This document shows, one piece after another, positions 36,001-44,345 of a DNA stretch of 64,000 nucleotides (positions within the stretch are counted from its first letter, which is position 1; each line of letters begins with the position of its first letter). A model generated the notes under the pieces. The model was not told the DNA's origin, made no database searches, and saw nothing but the letters and a program-made list of their open reading frames with translations. The DNA is taken from positions 248,001-312,000 of the forward strand of contig JAUXTT010000011.1 of the NCBI GenBank assembly GCA_030684395.1, given 5' to 3'. This stretch comes from Bacteroidota bacterium (lineage in GTDB: Bacteria > Bacteroidota > Bacteroidia > B-17B0 > Aurantibacillaceae). The position numbers and the translations under genes were made by a program.

Positions 36001-39000
36001 ACAGGATTAACAGAATAAGTTGTTCCTGTGTGAAAAGCTGTACCTCCACTTACATTTGTATACCAGTCAAAAGACTCACCTACCGGTGCAGTTACTGTGA
36101 AAACCGCTGATCCACCCGAACATGTTACCTCATTGGCAACAGTTGGGTCAGAAGGAATAGGATTTACAGTAATTATTGTATCAATAGGAGAAAGATCTCC
36201 ACAGCATGATGTATTTATTGTAAGTGATAAGGTATATTGAATAGCACTGGACCCTGTGTTTGGTAATGAAATTACAGTTGCAGAATCAGTTGCTCCACCT
36301 ATAGTTACTCCGGCAGAAGGGCTAACTGCCCACTGATAAGAGAAACCTGCGGTACCAGCAGCTGAACTAATTACAGAAACGCTACCCGGGCAAATTGTTG
36401 TTGCTGAAGCCATAATAGTTCCAGTACTTGGAGGAGCTATCAACATGTTATTAAATCCGGTGTATGTATTTCCATTCATAACAAGATCTTTTCTTCCTAA
36501 TGTAGTGTACTGAGTAATTGCCGGAGATCCCGATCCTGAAGTAGGATTTGAACCTGAGCCAAAATCGGTCCAGCTAGGCGCACCTGCAGAAGTTGTGTGA
36601 TCCATATCTGTATTTATACAGGCAACATTTTCTGCTACAATTACAGGTTGGGAAGTCATTGCCAAAGTTGTGTTAGTAGCTAATGCAGAACCTCCAACCA
36701 ATCTAACGGTGGTTGCCACACCGGGGCTACCTGCGCCACCTATTCCTCCGGTTCCACCTTGTCCGCCTGCACCGCCTGCACCACCATTTCCTTCTCCGGT
36801 ATTTGTACAAGCATCCGCACAACCGGCTGTTCCACCTGTTCCACCATTTGCACCAGTAACTCCGGCACCGCCCAGTCCACCTGCACCTGCAGCTCCGTTC
36901 ACAATCTCACAGTCAATTACATTTCCATTAGCTCCACCATTATAAATAAAAATTCCATATGTTGATCCACCACCAGTTCCGCCAAAACCACCGGATCCAC
37001 CTTGTCCGCCGCCGCCGCCGCCGCCGCCGCCTGCACCTGTTCCGTTAGTATTAAAACAAAGAGAGCCATCGCCGCCGCCGCCGCCGCCGCCTGCTCCACC
37101 GCCACCACCTGCTCCATCGCCGCCAATACTCCCTGCTCCACCTGGTATAAAGAAACCTGAAACATCAGTTCCGGCTGCGCCAATAGCACCAACAGCGCCA
37201 GTTGCTCCATTCGCTCCATCATTTCCATCGTAACCATCCATATTAAGATTCCAACCGCAATCATACCAACCTCCAGAAAACGCAGGAACTGTACCCCCGG
37301 CAGCACCTCCACCACCTGTTCCTCCAGGACTTCCATATCCTCCATCTTCTTCATAATATCCTCCGGAACCCCCAGCACCACCTTCTCCACCGCTACTCAA
37401 GGATCCGTTAGCAGCTTCAGCAGGTATGGTAGTTGTTCCATTAGAAGCAGGGGTTAACGTTGCAAAATTCCAATACATAGAAGTGTGCGTAGATCCAGCT
37501 CCTGAAGCCTCTGCTCCACCGTCACCAAAAGTTCCGGCATTGTTTGCAGCATTACTTCCGTTTCCACCATTTCCGCCTGCTTTACCATTAGTACCTGTAA
37601 GAGGTGTACCTGTGCCGGCAGCACCATTCACTCCTGCACCTGCATTACCTGAATAAATATAGCACCTTACAATATTGTAATTTGAACACCCATTTCCTAA
37701 ATAAATTCCATAGTTAGAAATAGAAGACTCAGGAGTAGTAACATCGGCTACCTCAACTCGAATATCCTGAAATCTAAAATTACTTGAACCTGCCAATACA
37801 TTTAAGGCGGTTAATCGTTTTGTTCCTGTTGGGTCTTCCACGTTTGCAGTTGTACGTAAGATTCTTGTTCCCTGCGCCGGAAAACCACCCGCTGTAGCTT
37901 TAGCAGAAGTTTTTTGGGTAAAAGCTGTATTATAACCTCCTTCTAATGTAATATCGCTACCTATATCAATAGGAAGACTTGTTGAATAATCACCTATTTG
38001 CATTTTAATCGTTACAGAATTACAAGCTGCAAGTGTTAAAGCAGATAAAAGATCTGTTGGAGAAGAAGGTACTAAACCTGTACCTCCACCAGTTGGGCTA
38101 ACAAAAACAACATCACAAGTTGCAACGTTATAAACAACGTTTGAGACAGCAGTATTTCCTACGCATCCATCAGCTGAAGTTACTGTTACACTGTATGTTC
38201 CAAGTCCTGCAGGATTCACAATCGAATTCGCAACACCAATATCAGTTTGCGATACCGTTCCCGTCCAGTTATATGTACAATTGGTACATGCAGCGCCATT
38301 TAATATGGACGTTGCAGTAAGGGTAGTTGTTCCCGCGGGTGAACAAAGGTATGCTGTAGGTGGAGTAACTGAAACTAAAGGAGGTTGACCAATAGCAATA
38401 TTTTGACTGATTGAAGAAGAGCAGCCACCAAAAGAAACATTCACGTTATAATTAGTACTTACCAAAGGAGAAACCGTGATAGCATCATCAGTATCTGTAA
38501 CAGGGCTCCAGTTATATGTAGCGGTTGGACCACCACCTGTAACAGTTATAGTAGAAGAACTACCAACGCAAATAATCGGTGGAACGGCTGCAATACTTAA
38601 TGCACCTAAATGAGAAAAAGTTTGAGTAAGACCGGTATTCATAACATTACCACAATTATCAAGCATTGTGTTTCCGTCTGAGCCTGTTTGTGTTGTTACT
38701 GTATATGTGCCAGTAGTCATACCGGCATTATTATACGTTAAAGTTAATTGATTTGTAAAACCTGCACCGCCTGAACAATTTCCAACTGCTGCAATTACAG
38801 GTACATTTCCGCTTGGTCCTGCAATTGTAAAGTCAGATCCATTCGCAGCAATTGAATTACAACGAATAGGCTCGTTCAACATTATTGTAATACTGCCTGT
38901 AGTACATGAAGCGTTTATTGAAGCAAGAGCCGGAGGAGTGTTATCAAAGATAGAAGCACTGTTTCCTCCGGTTCCAAATGTAATGGTGTAACCATTTGAA

Positions 39001-39620
39001 TTTGCGGAATAATTATCGATAATCAAAGCAAATGTTTGCCCGGGTGATACTGAAATTCCGGGCATAGTTGGAGCACCACTTGCAGGAATTCCGTTTGGTG
39101 TATTCGATCCTACAGGTGCAGTTAAACCTGTACTTCCATATGTTGCAGAGTAATTACAACGTATTGGTGTGGCAGAAGGAACACCTGCGCAACCAATGGT
39201 AGTAATATCATATAAGGCAAAATCGTAATCGTTTGCTGTGTTCAACATAAAAGTGAAATCTCCTGCAGTTTGGGCCGTAAATGTGTACCATACAGAATTT
39301 GTTTCATCACTACTCAAACACGTTGTAGATAATTCCTGTATTGTTCCATTCCCTGTATAAGAAGAAGTTTGTGTATAAGATGGGGCGCAAATAGGAATTG
39401 CATTATTACAGTTCTGCTCAGGCCCTGTTATCATCAAATGGTTTGAACCATTTCCAAGCCTTACAATCGAATTGCTTTTGTATAATTTCTCAAGCACTGC
39501 CTTTTTATTCAACTCTTCCTTAGTAGGCAGCCTACCCTCCTGTGAAAACCCTATTTGACAAAGGAAAAGAGCAAGCGTTATTAAAACTGCCCCCGACGAA
39601 AAACGTACTTTGTTTTGCAT
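33090..39620 (-). CDS. Giant T9SS type B surface protein with beta-helix, glycine-rich and Ig-like regions
   Basis: A 2176-residue exported protein. After the signal peptide and a PPC-like domain (ETNSVWYTFTAQTAGDFTFML) come Ig-like domains, then a parallel beta-helix-like part (FRFQDIRVEVADV, SNYNIVRCYIYSG, GNVIDCEIVNG). Two helix turns of it are separated by a glycine-rich stretch of about 320 residues (about 655-975) with many GGXGG and GAAG runs. Residues 1030-2080 are Ig-like domains with ICSG and TYTVTGT signatures. One PKD domain (NSYSWNFGNGQTSTTQNPVP) and the type B CTD (IPNIFSPNGDNLNDQFTI, IFNRWGQKVAL, EGTYFYMLKAIG) close it. It is probably a surface or matrix adhesin. The glycine-rich block has high GC and simple repeats unlike the rest of the gene. 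Confidence 0.93.
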   Translation of the reverse strand: MQNKVRFSSGAVLITLALFLCQIGFSQEGRLPTKEELNKKAVLEKLYKSNSIVRLGNGSNHLMITGPEQNCNNAIPICAPSYTQTSSYTGNGTIQELSTTCLSSDETNSVWYTFTAQTAGDFTFMLNTANDYDFALYDITTIGCAGVPSATPIRCNYSATYGSTGLTAPVGSNTPNGIPASGAPTMPGISVSPGQTFALIIDNYSANSNGYTITFGTGGNSASIFDNTPPALASINASCTTGSITIMLNEPIRCNSIAANGSDFTIAGPSGNVPVIAAVGNCSGGAGFTNQLTLTYNNAGMTTGTYTVTTQTGSDGNTMLDNCGNVMNTGLTQTFSHLGALSIAAVPPIICVGSSSTITVTGGGPTATYNWSPVTDTDDAITVSPLVSTNYNVNVSFGGCSSSISQNIAIGQPPLVSVTPPTAYLCSPAGTTTLTATSILNGAACTNCTYNWTGTVSQTDIGVANSIVNPAGLGTYSVTVTSADGCVGNTAVSNVVYNVATCDVVFVSPTGGGTGLVPSSPTDLLSALTLAACNSVTIKMQIGDYSTSLPIDIGSDITLEGGYNTAFTQKTSAKATAGGFPAQGTRILRTTANVEDPTGTKRLTALNVLAGSSNFRFQDIRVEVADVTTPESSISNYGIYLGNGCSNYNIVRCYIYSGNAGAGVNGAAGTGTPLTGTNGKAGGNGGNGSNAANNAGTFGDGGAEASGAGSTHTSMYWNFATLTPASNGTTTIPAEAANGSLSSGGEGGAGGSGGYYEEDGGYGSPGGTGGGGAAGGTVPAFSGGWYDCGWNLNMDGYDGNDGANGATGAVGAIGAAGTDVSGFFIPGGAGSIGGDGAGGGGGAGGGGGGGDGSLCFNTNGTGAGGGGGGGGGQGGSGGFGGTGGGSTYGIFIYNGGANGNVIDCEIVNGAAGAGGLGGAGVTGANGGTGGTAGCADACTNTGEGNGGAGGAGGQGGTGGIGGAGSPGVATTVRLVGGSALATNTTLAMTSQPVIVAENVACINTDMDHTTSAGAPSWTDFGSGSNPTSGSGSPAITQYTTLGRKDLVMNGNTYTGFNNMLIAPPSTGTIMASATTICPGSVSVISSAAGTAGFSYQWAVSPSAGVTIGGATDSATVISLPNTGSSAIQYTLSLTINTSCCGDLSPIDTIITVNPIPSDPTVANEVTCSGGSAVFTVTAPVGESFDWYTNVSGGTAFHTGTTYSVNPVNGNLTYYVESINTGGCPSNRVPVTVSDTLVDPPTAINVIECEPGTIQVGATAVPGSTIYNWYDDALGTTLLQSGPSLTYGVDVLALGGSVTVYVSDSIAGCNESILIPVIASVSNNPILADTVYSTNDTVCAGTNVTITVNPSGGSGAYTYTWAPNGEIGNSISISPATNSTAYSVIIDDGACAIMVPTPLIVGSNGIPPTITGLNTICEGDSIILITPEVSGATYSWDGPTGTGISVNDTLVIPASSIANSGNYNVFVNDGSLCPNPSTAYNVTVNVVPAVTVNNIAAICSGATASVTANNADTYTWSTGATSTGVNTADVSPTTQTTYTVTGTVTATGCSDTTAFTVNVNSLPPVAASPESVCVGSAVTVTATGADSYVWSTTATTNTISVTPATSGVTTYTVTGTDATTTCTNSVTVDVTATDLPVVGATAASSSICDGASTTLTATGGTTYSWSSGSATDTETVTPGVGTSTYTVTGTTSGCSNTATVSVIVNALPAVTVNSPTICNGSVATLTANNADTYVWSAGVTSTGVNTAEVSPTTQTTYTVTGTETATTCSLSVTFTVNVNSLPPVAASPVSVCVGSPVTVTAIGADSYVWSTTATTNTISVTPSATGVTTYTVTGTDAATTCTNSVTVDVTATAPPVINAVASSSTICSGNSTTISASGGSTYAWSTGSANASENVSPATTTTYSVVGTIAGCSNTASVTVNVNQSPQGAGTATNTTCNTNNGAVDVTIANGTPSYVYNWVSLPAGTTVGTSEDLSGLAVGAYQLTVTDANSCTFTSPIYTVASGPTVVADFTTDVVSGTTPLVVTIDNNTTGANSYSWNFGNGQTSTTQNPVPVTYTNSGTYTITLVASNGTCTETATVVITTEVPSSIVIPNIFSPNGDNLNDQFTIYSTGIKTLAVDIFNRWGQKVALIEGVGQSWDGKLNNGDNASEGTYFYMLKAIGLDGKEYSQEGAMMLVK
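33890..35165 (-). repeat. Tandem 657-bp supra-repeat of three Ig-like domains
   Basis: Two copies of a three-domain block lie 657 bp apart (for example the codons for NADTYVWS near 34433 and NADTYTWS near 35090). The shared phrases are TSTGVNTA, VSPTTQTTYTVTGT, VNSLPPVAASP and SYVWSTTATTNTISVTP. Confidence 0.75.
37006..37091 (-). repeat. Two GCC/GGC microsatellites in the glycine-rich region
   Basis: (CCG)8 at 37006-37029 and (GCC)7 at 37071-37091 encode pure glycine runs in the minus-strand gene. Trinucleotide slippage would alter length without loss of frame. Confidence 0.9.
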
Positions 39621-39661
39621 ATTCTTTTATTAAATTATTTTGAATTTTTCTTTAAACCTTT

Positions 39662-40102
39662 TTATTTCGCAATCTCCGGTACTGGCTTATTAGTTGAAGA
39701 TCCTACAATTGTGAAATCCCTAGCCTTCACTCTCACTTTAATTTGATCCGCGGCACTTTTCAATTGGGCTGTAGTTAATTGTTTGGAAAAAGTAACAGAA
39801 AATAAAAGCAGGTTACCGGAAACCGACTCGTTCTTTACCTGCATATTATAAGGAGAAAGAGATTCTGTCAACTTTTTTAGAATCTCTTTTTCAGCATCAT
39901 TCTCAATATTATTAAAAGCCCAGTTATAAATTACTGAAGGCTCAAAAACAATTTCCTTTTCGGTATAATTACCAATACCCAAAACAGATTTACTGTACCC
40001 GGTATGTTTTGCATTGGATTTGTTCTTTGAAGTGCTTGTATCCTGAGAAAAGGAAACCGTTGAAATTGTAAGTAATACAGCAAATAATAATAATCTTTTC
40101 AT
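39662..40102 (-). CDS. Small secreted protein preceding the 2176-aa adhesin, unknown function
   Basis: A 146-residue protein with a clear signal peptide (MKRLLLFAVLLTISTVSFSQ). The mature chain is basic at the start (SKNKSNAKHTGYSKS) and then shows an alpha/beta pattern (EKEILKKLTESLSPYNMQV, GNLLLFSVTFSKQL, KVRVKARDFTIVG) that could form a small folded domain. I recognise no family. The gap to the 2176-aa gene is 41 bp without a terminator, so they should share the promoter at 40128-40157. A role in folding, export or attachment of the giant protein is inference from this arrangement alone. Confidence 0.7.
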   Translation of the reverse strand: MKRLLLFAVLLTISTVSFSQDTSTSKNKSNAKHTGYSKSVLGIGNYTEKEIVFEPSVIYNWAFNNIENDAEKEILKKLTESLSPYNMQVKNESVSGNLLLFSVTFSKQLTTAQLKSAADQIKVRVKARDFTIVGSSTNKPVPEIAK

Positions 40103-40127
40103 TATAGATATGGCATTAAGGGTTTAT

Positions 40128-40157
40128 CAAATTTAACACAATTTAGGACTAAAACAA
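40128..40157 (-). promoter_or_regulatory. Promoter of the 2176-aa adhesin operon
   Basis: On the minus strand TTG (40155-40157), a 19-bp spacer and TAAATTTG (40128-40135) match the consensus fully. The first ATG is at 40102, giving a leader of about 20 nt. Confidence 0.65.
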
Positions 40158-40341
40158 GCACGTTTTTTCTTCCAGTGTTTTGTCAATTATTAGACAGATT
40201 TCATTTCTAAATATCATATATTATTATTAATCAATTATTTAAATCGATTTAGTTTATAAACATTTTCACCAATTTCTTTTCACATTTCACCTTTTATTTA
40301 AGTTAAATACCAATTAAACTGCATCTTTGCATTTAGCTTTT

Positions 40342-42084
40342 ATGAATAAACAAATTATGAGCAATACACAAATAGAAAATCAACTAAAACTTAAACGGAG
40401 TTTTTTACCACTTACGATTGAAATAAAAGACTGGAATATAATTGAACCTTTTTATAATGATCTTTTAACCAGGGAGCTTTCTAACATTGCAAAAATAGAG
40501 CAGTGGCTTAAAGATTGGAGTGAACTGGATGCTGTGGTGAGTGAGGATTACGCGTGGCGCTATATCAAAATGACCTGTGACACATTGAATGAAACACTGG
40601 TAAACGATTACACTTTTTTTGTTGAGAATATAGAACCGAAAATTTCCCCGATCTCTAACAAGCTTCAGAAAAAGTTAATAGAATCTCCTTTTTTGGGTGA
40701 ATTGGATAAAGATAAATACTTTGTTTTTATTCGTGGCTTAAAGAAAAGTTTAGAGTTATTCAGAGAAAAAAATATTCCTTTACAAACAGAGATAAGCAAC
40801 GAGTCTCAAAAATATGGCGCTATCTCTTCTGCTCAAACCATTGAACACGAAGGAAAACAGATCACCCTCCAAAAAGCAGCAAGTTTCTTAAAATCTACCG
40901 ATCGTTCTTTAAGAGAAAAGATTTACCGAAAAATACAAGAAAGAAAAGCACAGGATGAAACTGTTCTTAATGAGCTTTATGACAAACTAATCGATCTCAG
41001 AACACAGGTTGCAAAAAATGTAGACTTTAAAAATTACCGTGATTATAAATTCGAGGAGTTAGGAAGATTTGACTACACTGTTGATGATTGCTACAATTTT
41101 CACAACGCAATAGCATCTGCCATTGTTCCAATTAATAAAAAATCGGAACAAGCACGTAAGCAAAAATTAAATTACGATTCATACAAACCCTGGGATACTG
41201 AATTTGACATTACCGGAAAAGAAGCGCTAAAGCCATTTGAAACAGGAAAAGAACTTACTGAAAAAACAATCGAATGTTTTAAATCAATAGATCCATTTTT
41301 TGCTGATTGCATAAATACTATGCGTGACTTACAACATCTTGATCTGGAATCGAGAGTTGGTAAAGCTCCGGGTGGTTACAATTATCCGTTATACGAATCA
41401 GGTGTTCCGTTTATTTTCATGAACGCTGTTGGTACATTAAAAGATGTAATTACCATGGTGCATGAAGGCGGACATGCTGTTCATGCGTTTTTATGTAATG
41501 ATCTGGAATTAACCGATTTTAAAGGTACTCCATCCGAAGTAGCGGAATTGGCAAGTATGAGTATGGAATTAATTTCTATGGAACACTGGAATATTTTCTT
41601 TGCTGCTGATGAAGATTTGAAAAGAGCTAAAGCTGAGCAGTTGGAAAAAATATTAAAAACCCTTCCGTGGATAGCGAGTATAGATAAATTTCAACATTGG
41701 ATTTATCAACATCCTAAACATAGCATACAAGAACGTTATGAAGAATGGATGAAAATCATTAAAGAATTCGGAACAGGAGAAGTTGATCATACAGGATTTG
41801 AAGACGCTCAAAAAAGAGGTTGGCAAGGACAATTGCATTTATACGAAGTTCCGTTTTATTATATTGAATATGGCTTCGCTCAATTGGGTGCTATTGCAGT
41901 TTGGAGAAATTATAAACAAAACCCTTCAAAAGCGCTTGAACAATACAAAGCAGCATTAAAATTGGGTTACACAAAAACAATTCCTGAAATATATAAAACA
42001 GCGGGAATTAAATTTGATTTCTCAGAGGCCTACATCAAAGATCTGATGGATTTTGTGGTGAGTGAATATGAGAAGGTGAAGTGA
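40342..42084 (+). CDS. M3-family oligoendopeptidase (PepF-like)
   Basis: A zinc metallopeptidase of about 580 residues. The active site HEGGHAVHAF (His374, Glu375, His378) is followed by the third ligand region GTPSEVAELASMSMELISMEHW. The N-terminal helical lid and the segment FIFMNAVGTLKDVITMVHEGG fit the family. It should cut short cytoplasmic peptides. There is no signal peptide. The frame is open from a TTG at 40327, but that TTG lies in a likely promoter box (CATCTTTGC at 40322-40330), so I prefer the ATG at 40342; a second ATG at 40357 (MSNTQIEN) is also possible and would shorten the protein by five residues. Monocistronic. Confidence 0.92.
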   Translation: MNKQIMSNTQIENQLKLKRSFLPLTIEIKDWNIIEPFYNDLLTRELSNIAKIEQWLKDWSELDAVVSEDYAWRYIKMTCDTLNETLVNDYTFFVENIEPKISPISNKLQKKLIESPFLGELDKDKYFVFIRGLKKSLELFREKNIPLQTEISNESQKYGAISSAQTIEHEGKQITLQKAASFLKSTDRSLREKIYRKIQERKAQDETVLNELYDKLIDLRTQVAKNVDFKNYRDYKFEELGRFDYTVDDCYNFHNAIASAIVPINKKSEQARKQKLNYDSYKPWDTEFDITGKEALKPFETGKELTEKTIECFKSIDPFFADCINTMRDLQHLDLESRVGKAPGGYNYPLYESGVPFIFMNAVGTLKDVITMVHEGGHAVHAFLCNDLELTDFKGTPSEVAELASMSMELISMEHWNIFFAADEDLKRAKAEQLEKILKTLPWIASIDKFQHWIYQHPKHSIQERYEEWMKIIKEFGTGEVDHTGFEDAQKRGWQGQLHLYEVPFYYIEYGFAQLGAIAVWRNYKQNPSKALEQYKAALKLGYTKTIPEIYKTAGIKFDFSEAYIKDLMDFVVSEYEKVK

Positions 42085-42246
42085 TAATTTGATGATACGT
42101 GAATGGCACGCGGATTTAGCAGATGCTTACTGATTTTGATAGATGTTGAGTTGGCAGGCAGATGAGGATTGAGTGATTCGAGATGATAAGAGTGCCACAC
42201 TAATAATAATTGTATTGCAAGATTTTAATGCGAAGGTAATTTGAGT

Positions 42247-43158
42247 ATGGAAGAATTAAAGGAACAAATAATGAATAAACATAAGGCACCATTGTGGTTT
42301 CAGTTGGGGCTTGCTTTGATGTTCTTGCTGGTGATTGCTTTTTTTAGTGGATTGGGAGAAGACAATGGGTCAATTCAGCAGTTTAAAAACGATCTAAGAA
42401 TGATCACTATGCTGAAAGTTATGCAAGCAGTGGCTGTTTTTTTTGTTTTTATTCTGCCTGTAATTTTATTCAGTATTGTTCTTCGCAAAGAGAAAATGAA
42501 ATTTTTAAACTTAGGGAGATTGCCTAAAGCTTCACATTTTTTTATTGGTTTATTGATTTGCATTGTTGCATTACCATTGGTGAGTGGAACATCTGTTATA
42601 AATGAACAAATGCACCTGCCCGCTTCTATGAGCGGAGTTGAGAGCTGGATGCGCATGAAAGAAAAAGCGGCAGGAGATACTATTGCTTTATTTTTTATGG
42701 ACAAATCTACGAGCGGATTAATTATCAATTTAGTTGTTGTTGCCTTTATGGCAGGATTAAGCGAAGAGATCTTTTTCAGAGGTTTGATCCAAAGGCTTTT
42801 TATGGACAACAAAGTAAACTTGCATGTTTCTGTTTGGGTAACTGCAATTCTTTTCAGTGCCATTCACTTACAATTTTTCGGCTTTATTCCCCGCATGTTA
42901 TTAGGTGCGGTGCTTGGATATCTTTATGCCTACACTAATAATTTATGGGTTCCGATACTTGCGCATACGATAAACAATGCTTTCGCCGTTGTTATGGTAT
43001 TTATTACGGGAGAAATAACTGACGATCCATTAAGTAAAAACGAACAAGCTGTTGGCTGGCCTTTAATTCTATTAAGTACTCTTTTGGTAATTGGTATGGT
43101 ACTTTTCCTTTTCAAACGAAGAGACAAAGAAGAAACATCCATTATTGCCTCTCCCTAA
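42247..43158 (+). CDS. CPBP-family intramembrane metalloprotease
   Basis: A membrane protein of 303 residues with about eight hydrophobic helices. The CAAX-protease/bacteriocin-processing (CPBP, Abi) motifs are clear: SEEIFFRGLIQRLF (paired glutamates and arginine), FSAIHLQFFGFIPRMLLGAVLGY with the first histidine, and PILAHTINNAF with the second histidine and asparagine. These residues form the glutamate/histidine active site inside the membrane. Substrates in Bacteroidota are unknown. The frame is open from a TTG six bases earlier; I prefer the ATG at 42247. The gene stands alone, with 470 bp without coding content after it. Confidence 0.9.
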   Translation: MEELKEQIMNKHKAPLWFQLGLALMFLLVIAFFSGLGEDNGSIQQFKNDLRMITMLKVMQAVAVFFVFILPVILFSIVLRKEKMKFLNLGRLPKASHFFIGLLICIVALPLVSGTSVINEQMHLPASMSGVESWMRMKEKAAGDTIALFFMDKSTSGLIINLVVVAFMAGLSEEIFFRGLIQRLFMDNKVNLHVSVWVTAILFSAIHLQFFGFIPRMLLGAVLGYLYAYTNNLWVPILAHTINNAFAVVMVFITGEITDDPLSKNEQAVGWPLILLSTLLVIGMVLFLFKRRDKEETSIIASP

Positions 43159-43372
43159 AGATCTTTCTGCCTCTATTAAAATCAGGAATATTCTTCCCTG
43201 CAATTTTTTTTCAATGAAAATCCCAACCAAAATGTGTTGGACTCCCTAAAAACAGTTAAGCTATCGTTTTACTGTAATTTAAGTATTTTCTCTCTTCCAA
43301 TAAATCTTCATTTTGTGTCAAAAACCTTGTGTGTGGTAGTGAGTTCTTTTTTTGAGAGTGTAAATTTGTAGT
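43159..43372. other. Non-coding gap, first part
   Basis: This is the first part of the 470-bp gap between the CPBP gene and the RsmI-like gene. It is AT-rich, with only very short open frames and no RNA fold that I can support. The rest of the gap holds a candidate RNA with terminator (43373-43468) and a GC-rich repeat (43517-43547). Confidence 0.6.
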
Positions 43373-43468
43373 GTGATTGTTAGAGTGTATTGCACTCATT
43401 TTAGATAATAAAAACAACACAACTAAACCGAAAAAAAGAGCTGATCAAACGATCGGCTCTTTTTTTTA
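43373..43468 (+). ncRNA. Candidate small RNA ending in a strong terminator
   Basis: TAAATTTG at 43361-43368 resembles the -7 promoter box, although the -33 TTG is not convincing. About 95 nt follow without an open frame: a hairpin with arms GAGTG/CACTC (43383-43387 and 43393-43397), an A-rich single-stranded part and a strong terminator at 43431-43468. The nearest upstream plus-strand gene ends about 215 bp before the box. It may equally be only a shared terminator. Confidence 0.35.
43431..43468. terminator. Strong bidirectional terminator
   Basis: Stem AAAAAAGAGC-T-GATC / GATC-G-GCTCTTTTTT with loop AAAC, flanked by A7 and T8 runs. It lies about 160 bp past the end of the convergent RsmI-like gene and about 270 bp past the CPBP gene. 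Confidence 0.85.
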
Positions 43469-43516
43469 GCGGACTCCTAAAAATTGCTTTTTTGTCGTTA
43501 AGCATCAATTTTAAAA

Positions 43517-43547
43517 TCCCCGCCCGGCTTTGCCGTTCGGACGGGCT
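43517..43547. repeat. GC-rich palindromic repeat, possible third REP-like copy
   Basis: GCCCG (43522-43526) and CGGGC (43542-43546) flank GGCTTTGCCGTTCGG-like text. It shares the CCCCGCC and CGGACGGGC elements with copies A and B but differs in the middle, so membership of the same family is uncertain. Confidence 0.4.
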
Positions 43548-43629
43548 CACAGGCCAATGTCTGCTCCGGTTTTAAAATCTTACTCGCCTAAAAAAATCTA
43601 ATTTTTAGAAGCCCACTGAGGAGATTCAA

Positions 43630-44337
43630 TTAACCGATTCCAAAAATGCAAGGACGTTTGCTCAAATTCGGCAAGGTTTGTTTCTTCCAGTCAGCTACAA
43701 ATTTTGTTTTAATGTATTCGTTGGAGGTTGTAATATCACATGCAATCAAAAGCTTAGAAGCAAGTGGCAACACATTCAGTAATTCTTCCAATAATTGTTC
43801 GTTCCTGTATGGTGTTTCAATAAAAAGTTGCGCCTGGTTTTTTGTTGCAGCTAATCGCTCAAATTCTTTTATTTTTCGTGAACGCTCTTGTCTTTCTCTA
43901 GGCAAATATCCATTGAAAGCAAAACTTTGTCCGTTAAAACCACTTGCCATTAATGCCATAAATATAGACGAAGGTCCGACCAAAGGAACAACTTTTATAT
44001 TTTGATCGTGAGCCAACTTTACAATTTCTGCTCCCGGGTCTGCAATACCCGGGCAACCTGCTTCACTCATCAAACCTATATTTTCTCCTGCATGCAGAGG
44101 CTTCATGTATTCAACAAAATCTTTTGCTTCGGTATGATTATTTAATTCGTAGTAAGTTTTTTCCTGTAACACAATTCCGGGAACTGCTTCTTTCAAAAAA
44201 GCACGGGCTGTTTTTCCGTTCTCAACAATAAAATGATTTAGCGTTCCCATTACCTGAACATTGTACGCGGGAATAATTTTAAACGGGTCGTTGGTTCCCA
44301 TTCCTGATGGCAACAAATAAAGAGTTCCTTTAGTCAT
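43630..44337 (-). CDS. Tetrapyrrole-methylase-fold SAM-dependent methyltransferase, RsmI-like
   Basis: A 235-residue protein with the fold of RsmI and the CobA-type methylases. Visible parts are GTLYLLPSGMG at the start, the SAM-binding GLMSEAGCPGIADPGAEIVKLA and VVPLVGPSSIFMALMASGFNGQSFAFNGYLP, then AQLFIETPYRNEQLLEELL. RsmI methylates the 2'-O of C1402 in 16S rRNA. This form is shorter than typical RsmI (about 280 residues) and lacks its C-terminal extension; Bacteroidota often encode such a shorter paralogue, so the exact target is not certain. It starts 8 bp after the SirB1-like gene in an operon. Confidence 0.85.
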   Translation of the reverse strand: MTKGTLYLLPSGMGTNDPFKIIPAYNVQVMGTLNHFIVENGKTARAFLKEAVPGIVLQEKTYYELNNHTEAKDFVEYMKPLHAGENIGLMSEAGCPGIADPGAEIVKLAHDQNIKVVPLVGPSSIFMALMASGFNGQSFAFNGYLPRERQERSRKIKEFERLAATKNQAQLFIETPYRNEQLLEELLNVLPLASKLLIACDITTSNEYIKTKFVADWKKQTLPNLSKRPCIFGIG

Positions 44338-44345
44338 GTGTAAGA

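Noticed and set aside
36670-36945. Plus-strand proline-rich open frame
   Set aside because: It is the reverse complement of the GGXGG-coding block of the minus-strand 2176-aa gene; the proline content is a by-product of GCC/CCG repeats.
32536-40102. Homology between the two small secreted proteins (145 and 146 aa)
   Set aside because: Beyond signal peptides and Lys/Ser-rich starts I could find no alignable motif; only position and size are shared.
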